Positions 33,577 to 42,500 of a stretch of DNA of 64,000 nt are shown one piece after another. The position numbers and the translations under genes are program-made. Below the pieces are notes generated by a model. The model made no database searches, had not been told where the DNA came from, and saw only the letters and a program-made list of their open reading frames with translations. Source of the DNA: Paracidobacterium acidisoli (GTDB taxonomy: Bacteria > Acidobacteriota > Terriglobia > Terriglobales > Acidobacteriaceae); the NCBI RefSeq assembly GCF_003428625.2, contig NZ_QVQT02000001.1, forward strand, positions 124,001-188,000, given 5' to 3'. Position 1 is the first letter of the stretch, and each line of letters opens with the position of its first letter.

Positions 33577-34074
33577 TCATGCTGGTCTGTTCTTAGGCCG
33601 CATAATGATGTAGTCCATTGCGAAGTCCACGGGATAGCCGTGCTGGCGCACGAGCGTTGCCAGTTGTGCATAGTGTCTGACGGAATGCATGAACAGATGC
33701 ACGAAGACAGTGTGACGTGGAAGCTCCATCGTTCCGGCGCTTCTCGTCGCAAACTGTATCCACTCGTCCCAAAAACTGTCATCACGATCTGCAACGACCG
33801 ATAGAACGGACATTGCCTGATCGTGCGTGTGGTAGATCGACTCGGCTGAATCGAAAGGGATGGAATCGTAAGGAGTTTCTTCGACACCTGCAAGGCGTTG
33901 AGCATATCGAAGCTCCACGGCCACGATATGCTGTAGCAACTGAGCAACAGTCTGGGTCTCGCGAATATCGCAGGGGAGCGTCAGAACTTGTGGGTGTGCT
34001 CGGATGAAGTCTTTCCATCGCTGGGAAACGACATCAACCCATGCTTGTAGCTCATTACCGCTGATCGTAATCAT
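33577..34074 (-). CDS. DinB-family four-helix protein
   Basis: 165 aa. The DinB/YfiT fold is indicated by the spaced metal-type histidines in 'QLLQHIVAVELRYAQRLAG' and 'VFVHLFMHSVRHYAQLATLV'. Members are small metal-binding proteins, some acting as thiol transferases. No operon partner is evident; the exact activity is unknown. Confidence 0.85.
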   Translation of the reverse strand: MITISGNELQAWVDVVSQRWKDFIRAHPQVLTLPCDIRETQTVAQLLQHIVAVELRYAQRLAGVEETPYDSIPFDSAESIYHTHDQAMSVLSVVADRDDSFWDEWIQFATRSAGTMELPRHTVFVHLFMHSVRHYAQLATLVRQHGYPVDFAMDYIIMRPKNRPA

Positions 34075-34109
34075 GCGCTCCCGCGCTGCCCCCGGAGTCT
34101 TCTTAAGGT

Positions 34110-34547
34110 CTATTCGACTTCCGCCGTCGCCTGTCGAGCCAGATGGCCCCAGGCTTTCAGCGATACTCCGTAGATCACACTCACGAACAGGCTACACACC
34201 GCCGCGATTCCTATCCACACCGCCGTGCTGGGTACGGTTGGGTCTCCCTGCCAAACCCTGCTGAAATTGCCATCATGCAGGATTTGTAAAAGCAATAAAA
34301 TCAGAAGCGCCACCGGCCCTGCCAATGTGCCCCATCCCATGATGCCCAGGAAACGAATTCCTTTCGCATCTCTCACCTTGATAGCAACGGGGAGCAATAC
34401 GAGCCAGAGCGGAAGCACGAACAGCAGCGCGACACGGTACACCACATCAATACTGCCGCGAGGCCCTAAGAGCCCGCTCATCAGGACGACCAGCAAGAGA
34501 CAACATCCGAAAGAAAGACCGGCGCGTTTCCATGCGGAGATAGGCAT
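34110..34547 (-). CDS. Membrane protein, four predicted helices
   Basis: 145 aa from ATG 34547 (AAAGGTACACACA upstream). Helices include 'LSFGCCLLLVVLMSGLLG', 'VALLFVLPLWLVLLPVAI', 'GTLAGPVALLILLLLQIL' and 'AAVCSLFVSVIYGVSL'. The same frame is open 98 codons further upstream to 34841, but that part is polar, of different character and overlaps the next gene, so the shorter start is preferred. Family not recognised. Confidence 0.6.
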   Translation of the reverse strand: MPISAWKRAGLSFGCCLLLVVLMSGLLGPRGSIDVVYRVALLFVLPLWLVLLPVAIKVRDAKGIRFLGIMGWGTLAGPVALLILLLLQILHDGNFSRVWQGDPTVPSTAVWIGIAAVCSLFVSVIYGVSLKAWGHLARQATAEVE

Positions 34548-34776
34548 TGTGTGTACCTTTCCTCTTCGATTGTAAGAACATCCCAGCGCTCTTGACAACA
34601 GAACACTGGCATTCTTGTGTCCTTCGGACGTGACGCCCGAAATCACAATTGCACACGTGGTTCCAAGGGAGAAGCTACGCTCCTCACCTGTCGCGCGTGC
34701 CATGAAGAGGGGGCACTCAACAAATGAAATGCGGTCATACTGCTTGATCTTGAGTGTCATCTTCATCGCACGACCT

Positions 34777-35916
34777 CTAGCGTGGGTCGGCAGAAGAATC
34801 CAGCAACGGTGAAACGCTCGGATAGCAGAGCAAATAATCATAACTATCAGCCCAATAAATCAGGTTTTTCTCTAGGGGTGTTCGTTTGTCTTCTGCAATT
34901 GCATGCAGCGTTGGTCGTAGCTGCTTGAGGTCGTAAAGCGTGGCTTCACTTCCTGAGAGGCTTGCAAGAAGTGCGAAGGCCAACTCATCCTGGCGTTCGT
35001 CGGCCTCGAATGTCTGCCCGGCCAGATGTTCCTTGCCACCCGCAGCAAACACGCCTACGTTGACCACCGACTGGCCTTGAGCAAGTGCCCATTCGCCCAC
35101 AAAATTGCCAAGGGTCGATATGCCGCGTGCGTCCAAACCGCGATGCAGATGATTCCGTCCAAAGCGAAGCAGAATTTTACCCTGTGGATCGTGTTCACGA
35201 TGCCGCAAGAAAAGCTCTTTCATGACTCGCTCACGTTCGTTCGACGCTTCGTATCGCGTGTGGGGGTCGGAACGAAGGCTTTCAACCTCCAGTGTGTTCA
35301 AAGTGCTTTCCCAAAGGGAGGCCCCGCCTATCAGAGCGTCTTGTTCTGGATGGTCTGATTTCGCTATTCGTAAGAGTTCCGGAGCAAGTTTGCGAGTGTA
35401 GCCGTGAGCGATGATCCCCTGCATGTTACGGAGGCCAGCATCTGCGGGATTCAGCAGGGCCATCTGTCTGATGAGCTGGCCCGGCTGCATCTCTTCAATG
35501 TCACATCCCCAAAGAACAGGCTCTTGTGAGGTTTCCACGCGATGCATATCCGCGGCTTGCTGACGGGTCCACAGGCCGGGAACAGGAGTTGTGTCCTCTG
35601 TTGCTGGCCGCTCCAAATGTGTCGCTGCCCACGGACTCACCTCCGCCGCAATGTGACGGTAGTTCGCTTTCCAAAGCCTCGGCCACAAATCAGACAATAG
35701 TTGCGGAATCTCTGTCTCACCGTGAAGCTCTCCAAGAAGGACGTACTGATGCTCTTCCGCTTCTTTGACAAGAACATTCTCGCCACTCGACTTCAAAGGC
35801 ACGGCATGGGCAATGATGTCCTGTCTGATCGAAGATTCTGTCACTCCTTGAGCTGCGAGGCAGTTGTCGAAACACGGAATAAGTAGCACGTAAGCGAGGC
35901 TAGTCATGAAGCGCAT
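34777..35916 (-). CDS. ChaN/TIKI-superfamily-like protein
   Basis: About 379 aa from ATG 35916, which starts a signal peptide 'MTSLAYVLLIPCFDNCLAAQ'; the frame is open to 36006 but the extra residues are unlike a signal. The segments 'YVLLGELHGETEIPQLLSDL', 'YRHIAAEVSPWAATHL' and 'GKILLRFGRNHLHRGLDARG' resemble ChaN/TIKI/erythromycin-esterase-like enzymes, whose Glu and His residues form the active site. Predicted exported; substrate unknown. Confidence 0.65.
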   Translation of the reverse strand: MRFMTSLAYVLLIPCFDNCLAAQGVTESSIRQDIIAHAVPLKSSGENVLVKEAEEHQYVLLGELHGETEIPQLLSDLWPRLWKANYRHIAAEVSPWAATHLERPATEDTTPVPGLWTRQQAADMHRVETSQEPVLWGCDIEEMQPGQLIRQMALLNPADAGLRNMQGIIAHGYTRKLAPELLRIAKSDHPEQDALIGGASLWESTLNTLEVESLRSDPHTRYEASNERERVMKELFLRHREHDPQGKILLRFGRNHLHRGLDARGISTLGNFVGEWALAQGQSVVNVGVFAAGGKEHLAGQTFEADERQDELAFALLASLSGSEATLYDLKQLRPTLHAIAEDKRTPLEKNLIYWADSYDYLLCYPSVSPLLDSSADPR

Positions 35917-36140
35917 GTGGAAGGTACGAAAGGGATGAGGGCTTTGTTCCACGTAATGGTTGATGTGAGGACGACTTGACGCCAGATCCGACTCGCCTAG
36001 AGGCAATCCTTACGGCGGCTAAGGTCTATCACCTCGCACGGCCAAAACAGGATTTCCGCGATGCAGTGCTCGAGAAAGGCGTGCGGCATCCTCTGCGTTC
36101 GGCGGCTTCACACTGATTGGAAACCATCATGGCAGACTGC

Positions 36141-36431
36141 TCACTGCGCCTCGTGCCAGGGTTTCGCTCCGGCAATATCCAGCGCGTAGCGGCGCTTCAA
36201 TTTCATGCTGGCAGCGGAAATGATCGTGCGCAGAGAACGTGCCGTGTGGCCGTGTCTTCCAATCAGTTTCGCTACGTCGCCTTCAGCGACGTGAAGCTGG
36301 AGCGTGGTCGTCTCTGGTTCCACCAAAACGTCCACGCGCACGTCCTCATCTTCATCAACAAGCGCCTTCGCAATTTCGATGACGAGAGCGCACATCCTTT
36401 CATCTTGCGGCTTCAGTATTGTTTCCGTCAT
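36141..36431 (-). CDS. KH-domain RNA-binding protein (KhpA-like)
   Basis: 96 aa. Single KH domain with the 'GDVAKLIGRHGHTARSLRTI' signature (GxxG loop as G-R-H-G) near residue 60, similar to KhpA/YlqC. It follows the HD-GYP gene with a 3-bp gap, so the two are cotranscribed. A mobile copy of a small RNA-binding protein is unusual; it might tune translation of element genes. Confidence 0.85.
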   Translation of the reverse strand: MTETILKPQDERMCALVIEIAKALVDEDEDVRVDVLVEPETTTLQLHVAEGDVAKLIGRHGHTARSLRTIISAASMKLKRRYALDIAGAKPWHEAQ

Positions 36432-36434
36432 AGT

Positions 36435-37079
36435 TCACCTCTTGTGATGCAATGGACCGGCAACAACGGAGGAACGCTGGCCCAAGCCTGGAGCGTGCAT
36501 CGCGGCAACCATGCCAGCGAAGTAATGCAGAAATTGCAGATCCAATCGAGTTCGTTTCGTCGCCATGCGTGCTAACGCATCCTGCCACGTATAAGGCTTT
36601 CCATAATGGCGCGTCTCGGTCATGGCAGCGAAGACATCGCAGAGCGTAATGACGCGCGTGGCCTCGGAGACCTGTGTTCCACTGATACCAGCGGGATACC
36701 CTGTACCATCCAACCGTTCATGGTGGTTCTGCACCACGTCGAGTACGACGGATTCCGTGATGCCTTCGTCTTCGAGAAGAGAGCGGCCAAGCGCCGGATG
36801 CGCGTGGATGAGTTTCCATTCCTGTTCGTCGAGTGCTGTGGGCTTTTGCAGCAACGATGCGGCAATCCGCAGCTTGCCAACGTCGTGCAGCATGGCCGCC
36901 TGTGCGAGTAGCCTCTGGTCACGCGGCGAAAACCCCAGATGAGCGGCGAAAGCCACCGTCAAGCCGCTCACCCGTACACTGTGCGCGTACAAGTGTGGAT
37001 CATGCAGCTTCAGGCGCTCAGCGAGAGTAGGGACACGAGCTTGTATACCGGAAGTGTGGTGACGAGGGATCAATCTCAA
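36435..37079 (-). CDS. HD-GYP domain protein
   Basis: 214 aa. HD-GYP metal-dependent phosphohydrolase signature: 'HSVRVSGLTVAFAAHLGF', 'AAMLHDVGKLRI' (HD pair), 'HPALGRSLLEDE', and 'QNHHERLDGTGYPAGI' (HH and GYP). Such domains usually cleave cyclic di-GMP. No receiver or sensor domain is attached, so activity would be constitutive or partner-controlled. First of a two-gene unit with the KH protein. Confidence 0.9.
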   Translation of the reverse strand: MRLIPRHHTSGIQARVPTLAERLKLHDPHLYAHSVRVSGLTVAFAAHLGFSPRDQRLLAQAAMLHDVGKLRIAASLLQKPTALDEQEWKLIHAHPALGRSLLEDEGITESVVLDVVQNHHERLDGTGYPAGISGTQVSEATRVITLCDVFAAMTETRHYGKPYTWQDALARMATKRTRLDLQFLHYFAGMVAAMHAPGLGQRSSVVAGPLHHKR

Positions 37080-37112
37080 CTCCTCTGTGAGCGGGCGGGA
37101 AGAAATCTTGCG

Positions 37113-37555
37113 GTGCGCCCCCGCAAATCTGCCCTAAAACCCGTGGTCGGGGAGTTCGAAAGCCGTTACCACACGGCTCCTGTAACCTTTAGCTTTAGGG
37201 GCCTGGACATACGTCACAGGCTCCCCGACCGCAAAAGGTCGTAGGGAGTTCCTTCAGCACGCTCGGCAGCGTGCGTCTGTGGTAAGGGGTTTCGACACCC
37301 CAGGACGGTGCGTGCCCGTCCCATCTTCCATCATCCCTTGAAAAGCCGCCGTATGGCAATGCCTGAACGCAGGTGAAACGGGTGACGGTAGCGAAGACAG
37401 AACAGGTGTGCGTGCCGATCCACGGCGAGATTTACTCGCTATTCGGTGGCTTGTTGAATTCAGAGAATGAATTAGCTAGGAAGCGTTCCGAGTCGAACGT
37501 TGGCGTCGGCGTTCACGGAAACGGACTGCGAATTCCCCTGCTTCCTTATGAGGCC
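37113..37555 (+). mobile_element. 5' fragment resembling a group II intron (domain I)
   Basis: Begins with GTGCGCC, the group II 5' splice-site consensus, followed by a long stem GGTCGGGGAG/CTCCCCGACC enclosing smaller hairpins, then 'GGGGCCTGGACATACG' and 'CAGGTGAAACGGGTGACGG', which recall domain I of chloroplast-like bacterial introns. No reverse-transcriptase frame, domain V or 3' end is found before ArdC, so it would be a truncated, inactive copy. Based on remembered intron sequences; the right border is approximate. Confidence 0.5.
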
Positions 37556-37712
37556 AAAGGTACTGCATACAAAAGATCGACACCGCAAGTTGGAATAGGC
37601 AGATCGTTGTCGCCCCCAGCGTGAAATGCGTAGCGGGAGGACGTGCAATCCAGACCATTGCCCAGCATGTTCCAACGACAAAGACCAACGTATTGAATAT
37701 GCGCAAGAGCAT
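37476..37712 (-). CDS. Possible small membrane protein or gene remnant
   Basis: 78 aa. The N-terminal 56 residues are strongly hydrophobic ('LLRIFNTLVFVVGTCWAMVW', 'TTICLFQLAVSIFCMQYLW') while the tail is basic and overlaps the putative intron fragment. This may be a real gene whose 3' end was replaced by the intron-like DNA. Low certainty. Confidence 0.3.
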   Translation of the reverse strand: MLLRIFNTLVFVVGTCWAMVWIARPPATHFTLGATTICLFQLAVSIFCMQYLWPHKEAGEFAVRFRERRRQRSTRNAS

Positions 37713-38142
37713 CGCGATTCGTGCTTAAAAGATACTCCAGTTACAAATCCACAGTTCGTCGACTTCAAAACTGACCCCAACTGCTTTCTTGCGGGAGGAG
37801 GTCTCCTGCCCGCGCTGCGACCGCTGGCGCGTTCTCCGCTTCCCACCTCGGCGGCCTGTTCCTGCCGCAACGCGACCCTGCAAATCATGTGCGCTGACGC
37901 GCACGAATAAGGAAACCAGACCTTGGCTGAGGGCTCTGCCCTGGCGCGGCGCAAGGGGTTTCCCCATAATTTTTCGTTCCGAAAAATCACGCGATAAAGC
38001 CGCGCCCTCGCAAAAGCCTCGGGTGGGAGATACCCGCTCCCCTTGCGCCTTGCCGCCCCGCCTTCGCCAGGAGGCGTTCGGCATGTAGGTACATGCCGCG
38101 ACGGCATGAAAAGCAAAAGCAACCGCAAAGGAGAGACCCACC
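37713..38142. other. Non-coding leader ahead of ardC with palindromes
   Basis: No convincing gene. Contains a perfect hairpin ATTTTTCG-TTC-CGAAAAAT at 37969-37987 and a perfect palindrome CGGCATGT-AGGT-ACATGCCG at 38079-38098, with a further half-site CGGCATG at 38102-38108, 35 bp before ardC. These look like a regulator site and perhaps a single-strand structure active when the DNA enters a new host. Confidence 0.5.
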
Positions 38143-39051
38143 ATGAACAGCGCAGCCAGCACCAGCCACAACACCGAACAGCAGCAGCCCAAGACGGCGA
38201 AAGAAGTAATCGCCGCCAACGTGCAAGCCCTCATCAAGCAGCTAGAGGCCGGACACAGTGACGCACTCACGGCTTATCTGAACGCGATGAGCCGCTTTCA
38301 TAACTACAGCTTTGGAAACATCCTCGAAATCGCACGACAGAAGCCCGACGCCACACAGGTAGCCGGGTTCTGGAAGTGGAAAGAGCTTGGCCGCTCCGTC
38401 AAGAAAGGCGAGAAAGGTATCCGCATCCTTGCTCCCATCGTCGGCATTCGCCGCAAGAAGGACGAAGAAGCCAAAGCCAGCAGCGACCTTGCCGCTATCA
38501 ACAAGCCCGTATTGGTTGGCTTTCGTTCTGCCTACGTCTTCGATGTGTCGCAGACCGAAGGCGCGGAGCTTCCAGCGATGCGCCAGATTTCCGGCGATGT
38601 TGGCGACAACCGCGACCGTCTTGTTTCATTCATCGAACGGCAAGGCATTGAGCTTGTCTTTACCGAACGTATCGCGCCCGCACTTGGCATGAGCTACGGC
38701 GGACGCATCGCCATCCTGCCCGGTCAGTCCGAGGCCGAAGAGTTCAGCACCTTAGTGCATGAACTGGCGCACGAGATGTTGCACAAGGCCGAGCGGCGCA
38801 CGGCAACGACCAAGGTAGTGCGTGAGACCGAGGCCGAGGCCGTCGCATTCGTGATTGGTAGAACTGTAGGTCTGGAGACAGGCAGCGCATCCGCTGACTA
38901 CATCCACCTGTACCACGGCAACGCATCCTTGCTGGCCGAATCCTTGGAAGTCATCCAGCAGACCTCCGCTGTCATCCTTGCCGCGTTGCAGTCCAGCGAC
39001 GAGGAAGAGACGACCGCCACCACCGACGAGCTTGCGGAGGTGGCCGCATGA
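38143..39051 (+). CDS. ArdC-like antirestriction protein
   Basis: 302 aa. N-terminal ArdC ssDNA-binding domain ('SRFHNYSFGNILEIARQKPD', 'FWKWKELGRSVKKGEKGIRI') followed by a zincin-like metallopeptidase domain with 'LVHELAHEMLH' near residue 207. Such proteins are typical of the early-transferred part of conjugative elements, where they shield incoming DNA from restriction. The next gene overlaps by four bases. Confidence 0.9.
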   Translation: MNSAASTSHNTEQQQPKTAKEVIAANVQALIKQLEAGHSDALTAYLNAMSRFHNYSFGNILEIARQKPDATQVAGFWKWKELGRSVKKGEKGIRILAPIVGIRRKKDEEAKASSDLAAINKPVLVGFRSAYVFDVSQTEGAELPAMRQISGDVGDNRDRLVSFIERQGIELVFTERIAPALGMSYGGRIAILPGQSEAEEFSTLVHELAHEMLHKAERRTATTKVVRETEAEAVAFVIGRTVGLETGSASADYIHLYHGNASLLAESLEVIQQTSAVILAALQSSDEEETTATTDELAEVAA

Positions 39052-39461
39052 AAACCGTTCTGGAGCTTATCAGGAAGGCCGGGGGATGGCATCCCGGCCT
39101 GTACCTCAAGATCGACAACCCGCCGTACATGGAGCTTGTCATCGAGGCGATGGACGAGTCCGGACCCTGCGGACTTCCGGCTGTCTCTGTCGCTCACTAC
39201 GGCGAACAGAACGGCGATGCCATGCGCGACCCGGAGATGTGCTTCGAGCTTGGCTTGGCGGGAGGACCGCACCTGACGGCTTTCTACTACCGCAACGATT
39301 ACGCCGGAGTCGAGCAGTGGAGCCGCTTCATTCACGAGGGCATGTACGCCTTTCACACCGAGCTTCACCGCGAACACGAACGTTTCGCGGCGCTGTGGGA
39401 CAAGAACCTGAACGCGCAGCGATTCCTAGATGCCTTCACGGACAAGTGCATTCGTGGCTAG
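39048..39461 (+). CDS. DUF6908 domain protein
   Basis: 137 aa, coupled to ardC by an ATGA overlap. The pattern 'LPAVSVAHYGEQNGDAMRDP' and 'MCFELGLAGGPHLTAFYYRN' matches DUF6908 proteins that accompany ardC and parB in plasmids and ICEs. Function unknown. Confidence 0.75.
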   Translation: MKTVLELIRKAGGWHPGLYLKIDNPPYMELVIEAMDESGPCGLPAVSVAHYGEQNGDAMRDPEMCFELGLAGGPHLTAFYYRNDYAGVEQWSRFIHEGMYAFHTELHREHERFAALWDKNLNAQRFLDAFTDKCIRG

Positions 39462-39541
39462 TCCGCTCTCTTGGAGCGGATGCCCCACCTGTGCCGCTCC
39501 CCGACCATCATCCCTCAACCGCTCGAAAGGAGCACACCATC

Positions 39542-41137
39542 ATGGAAACGCAAGTTATCAACGCCACCGAATACCGCAATGTCTCGCTGTCTCTCTTGAA
39601 TGAGTCGAAGACTAACCCGCGCCGCACCTTTGAGGAAATTGCCTTGAAGGAGTTGGCAGAGTCCATCCGCAGCCAAGGCGTTCTCTCGCCCTTGCTCGTC
39701 CGGCCTGTCACCGAGAACGGCTTCGAGATCATTGCAGGAGCGAGGCGTTACCGCGCCGCGCAGATCGCGGAACAGTCCACAGTACCTGTCCGAATCGTCA
39801 ACCTTTCGGACGCCGCTGCGTTAGAGGCTCAATTGGTTGAGAATTTAATTCGCTCCGAGATTCACCCAATGGAGGAAGCGCAGGGCTTCCGCGCCTTGCT
39901 GGACTTGGAAGACCCCAAGTACAGCATTGAGCAGATCGCCGCGAAAGTTGGCAAAACTCCCGCATTCGTGGCGCAGCGACTCAAGCTGTCTGACCTTGCT
40001 CCCGTTGCCGTGGAAGCCTTCTATGCGGATGCCATCGGCGTAGGACATGCGATCTTGCTGGCGAAACTGCCAGCCGACCAGCAGGAACACGCTCTCAGGG
40101 CTTGCTTCAAAGAGGTCTACAACGGAGGCGAGAAGCCTACCCGCGTCCTCCTGCCTGTCCGCAATCTTCAGTTTTGGATTGCGACGAACGTTCTCCTCAT
40201 CCTCAAGGATGCGCCCTTCAACAAGCGCGATGCGCAGCTTGTGCCTGCTGCTGGCAGTTGTGCCGATTGCCCCAAGCGTACCGGCCATAACAAGCTGTTG
40301 TTTGGCGATGACCTCGGCAAACAGGGCGACCAATGCACCGACCCGATCTGCTATCAGGCCAAGGTAGAGGCGCACGTCGCCAAGACCATCGCTGCGAAAC
40401 CGGAGCTTGTACAGATCAGCACCGCGTATGGTGTGCAACAGGAAGGGAATCCCGTCCTGCCGCGCAACAAGTACATCGCCATTCGAGACGACCGCCCCAA
40501 GTCCAACGACGAGGCGAAGCGTCCCGAGTTCAAACAGTGCAAGTACACCACAGAGGCCATCATCACCGAGGGCAGCGATGTTGGCACCATCCATAAGGTG
40601 TGCGCGAACATGAACTGCCCTGTGCATCATCCCAAGCAAACCAGCGGACGGGATGAGGCGAAGTGGAAGGCCGAGCAGGAGAAGCAGCGCCGCGACCAAG
40701 CCATAGCCAATGCGACAGGGTTGCGTGTCCTCTCTGCCATCGGTGCCGCCGTTCCGGTTCGGTTGCTCAAACGCGATCTTTTCTTCGTGCTGGAAAAGTT
40801 GGTCAGCATCTTGGATGAGCCGCGCATCGAGACACTGGCACGGCAGCATGGCATCCGGCAAAAGCGCGATGAGGGAGGCATTACGAAAACGCTGCTGGCC
40901 TTCATGCGCCGCGCCGATGAAGGTACGTTGTCCCGGCTTATGGTCGAGGCGACGATCCTTCTAGTTGCATCCCGTCATAACGGAACGAGTGTCCTCAAGG
41001 ACGCCGCTACGCTGTACAAGGTAGACACCGAAGCCATCGGCCAGAAGGTGAAGCAGGAGTTTGCAGCCAAGGCCAAGGCGAAGAAAGAATCCAAGCCCGA
41101 AACGAAGCCCACACCAAAGGCCAAGAAAGCGGCCTGA
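39542..41137 (+). CDS. parB: ParB/RepB/Spo0J-family protein with Cys-rich domain
   Basis: 531 aa from ATG 39542 (GAAAGGAGCACACC upstream). N-terminal ParB nuclease-like/CTPase domain with 'NPRRTFEEIALKELAESIRS', 'IIAGARRYRAA' and 'LVENLIRSEIHPMEEAQGF', then an HTH around 'SIEQIAAKVGKTPAFVAQRL'. A central Cys motif 'CADCPKRTG', then 'CTDPICY' and further 'CKY', 'CANMNCPVHH' may bind zinc. The tail is Lys-rich. No ParA gene or parS cluster was found in the element, so it may act as a transcriptional or relaxosome factor instead. Confidence 0.88.
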   Translation: METQVINATEYRNVSLSLLNESKTNPRRTFEEIALKELAESIRSQGVLSPLLVRPVTENGFEIIAGARRYRAAQIAEQSTVPVRIVNLSDAAALEAQLVENLIRSEIHPMEEAQGFRALLDLEDPKYSIEQIAAKVGKTPAFVAQRLKLSDLAPVAVEAFYADAIGVGHAILLAKLPADQQEHALRACFKEVYNGGEKPTRVLLPVRNLQFWIATNVLLILKDAPFNKRDAQLVPAAGSCADCPKRTGHNKLLFGDDLGKQGDQCTDPICYQAKVEAHVAKTIAAKPELVQISTAYGVQQEGNPVLPRNKYIAIRDDRPKSNDEAKRPEFKQCKYTTEAIITEGSDVGTIHKVCANMNCPVHHPKQTSGRDEAKWKAEQEKQRRDQAIANATGLRVLSAIGAAVPVRLLKRDLFFVLEKLVSILDEPRIETLARQHGIRQKRDEGGITKTLLAFMRRADEGTLSRLMVEATILLVASRHNGTSVLKDAATLYKVDTEAIGQKVKQEFAAKAKAKKESKPETKPTPKAKKAA

Positions 41138-41340
41138 ACGACTCGGGGTATCGAGGGGCGGCGCTGGCGCCGTCCTTCGTCCTTTTTGGCCGCCAGGAAG
41201 AACCCGCTTCGGTTTCTCCCTGGACCCATTTCCCGCTACCGGCCTCCGCTCGCCGGCTGCGCGGCAAAGAGTCAAGTTCCTCCTCTTTGCATTCTGTCCC
41301 TTCTCGGACATTTGAGAACGACTGGTCATCGAAGCAAGCA
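41138..41340. other. Convergent intergenic region after parB
   Basis: About 200 bp between parB and the convergent S41 protease gene. A GC-rich near-palindrome (around 41157-41172) followed by CCTTTTT may serve as a terminator. No gene seen. Confidence 0.35.
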
Positions 41341-42480
41341 CTAAGGATGTGTCAGCAATGCAATCGCCCTTTGGTAAGCCGAGCCTTTGGCCTCATCTTC
41401 TACGCGGGAGGAAACGGCGAAGTCCGGTGTGAGTCCACTCCCTTTGTTGAAACGAACCGATTTTGCGCTCTCCGCGCTCGCTGCTGGAATCACAATGCCC
41501 GCGTTCTCGTTCAAAGCGACATAGGTTTGAATTTGTCCTCGCCCATAGGTTTTTGCCCCGATGAGGCGAGCGCCGGTCGTATCGTGCAGGCCAGCGGCGA
41601 GTATCTCGGCAGCGCTGGCCGTGCCCTCGTTGATGAGAACGACGAGTTGCATGGCTTTGAACGGCGTGTCTGACGCATGTATCGGCTCTTTCGTACCATC
41701 GCGTCTCACCTTCCATCCGAGCGTGTGATTCGTGAAGGCGCTTCCAGCCACCGCCATCGCGTCCAGATAGCCCCCAGGATTGTTGCGCAAATCAACGATG
41801 CACTTTTCGATTCCATGGGCCTCCAGAGCATTGACGGCCTGACGTACCTGTTTTCCTGAATCCGATGTAAAGAGCAGCACACCGATATATCCCAACGGTT
41901 GCTTGTCTGCTACAAAGGTGCGCGACTCGACGGCTTTTTCGGTCCAAGTCTGTTTCGCTACTTGCACGCTAATCTCTCTCTTATCGCGCCGAATCGTTAG
42001 ATCGACCTTGCCGGAATTTCCCCGAAGCATCGCCATCACGTCCTCATGGATCAATCCGCGTGTGGCTCTTCCGTTGATGCTTACAATCACATCTCCTGGC
42101 CGTAATCCGGCCTTGAACGCTGGGGAGGTCACGAGAGGGGTGACAATCTTAGCTTCGCCGGTCGCCGGATCAATGGTGACTGCGAAATCCACTAATCCGA
42201 TTCCGCGTTCGCTGCCCGCAGTCTCCGCTTGCATTGCGTTCATTTGTTCTGATGTGACGATGCGGAGGTCTCCATCACCGAGTCTCGCTAATTGTTGATC
42301 CATCGAAGAAACCGTGGGATTGGGATCACGCACAAGATCGGCGCGAAGGCGCTGCCAGGAAGCGGTATCGGCAAAGAGATAATTCTGGTCGATAGCATCG
42401 ACAACCTTTGTCGATAGGTTGGCCGTTCCGGTCGAAGGAGGCTGCATCAAGGCCGATGCCAAAACCAAATTGATCCACAT
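41341..42480 (-). CDS. S41 family C-terminal-processing protease with PDZ
   Basis: 379 aa from ATG 42480 (AGGAACGTGT upstream; the frame is open to 42585 inside the permease gene). A short signal-like N terminus, a PDZ domain at about 90-175 ('PAFKAGLRPGDVIVSINGRA') and an S41 catalytic domain with 'GTASAAEIL' (Ser289) and 'GAKTYGRGQ' (Lys310) forming the Ser-Lys dyad. Last gene of the minus-strand ADOP operon, 20 bp after the third permease. It may trim exported or membrane substrates of the system. Confidence 0.9.
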   Translation of the reverse strand: MWINLVLASALMQPPSTGTANLSTKVVDAIDQNYLFADTASWQRLRADLVRDPNPTVSSMDQQLARLGDGDLRIVTSEQMNAMQAETAGSERGIGLVDFAVTIDPATGEAKIVTPLVTSPAFKAGLRPGDVIVSINGRATRGLIHEDVMAMLRGNSGKVDLTIRRDKREISVQVAKQTWTEKAVESRTFVADKQPLGYIGVLLFTSDSGKQVRQAVNALEAHGIEKCIVDLRNNPGGYLDAMAVAGSAFTNHTLGWKVRRDGTKEPIHASDTPFKAMQLVVLINEGTASAAEILAAGLHDTTGARLIGAKTYGRGQIQTYVALNENAGIVIPAASAESAKSVRFNKGSGLTPDFAVSSRVEDEAKGSAYQRAIALLTHP

Positions 42481-42500
42481 ACACGTTCCTTTCAGCGGCA

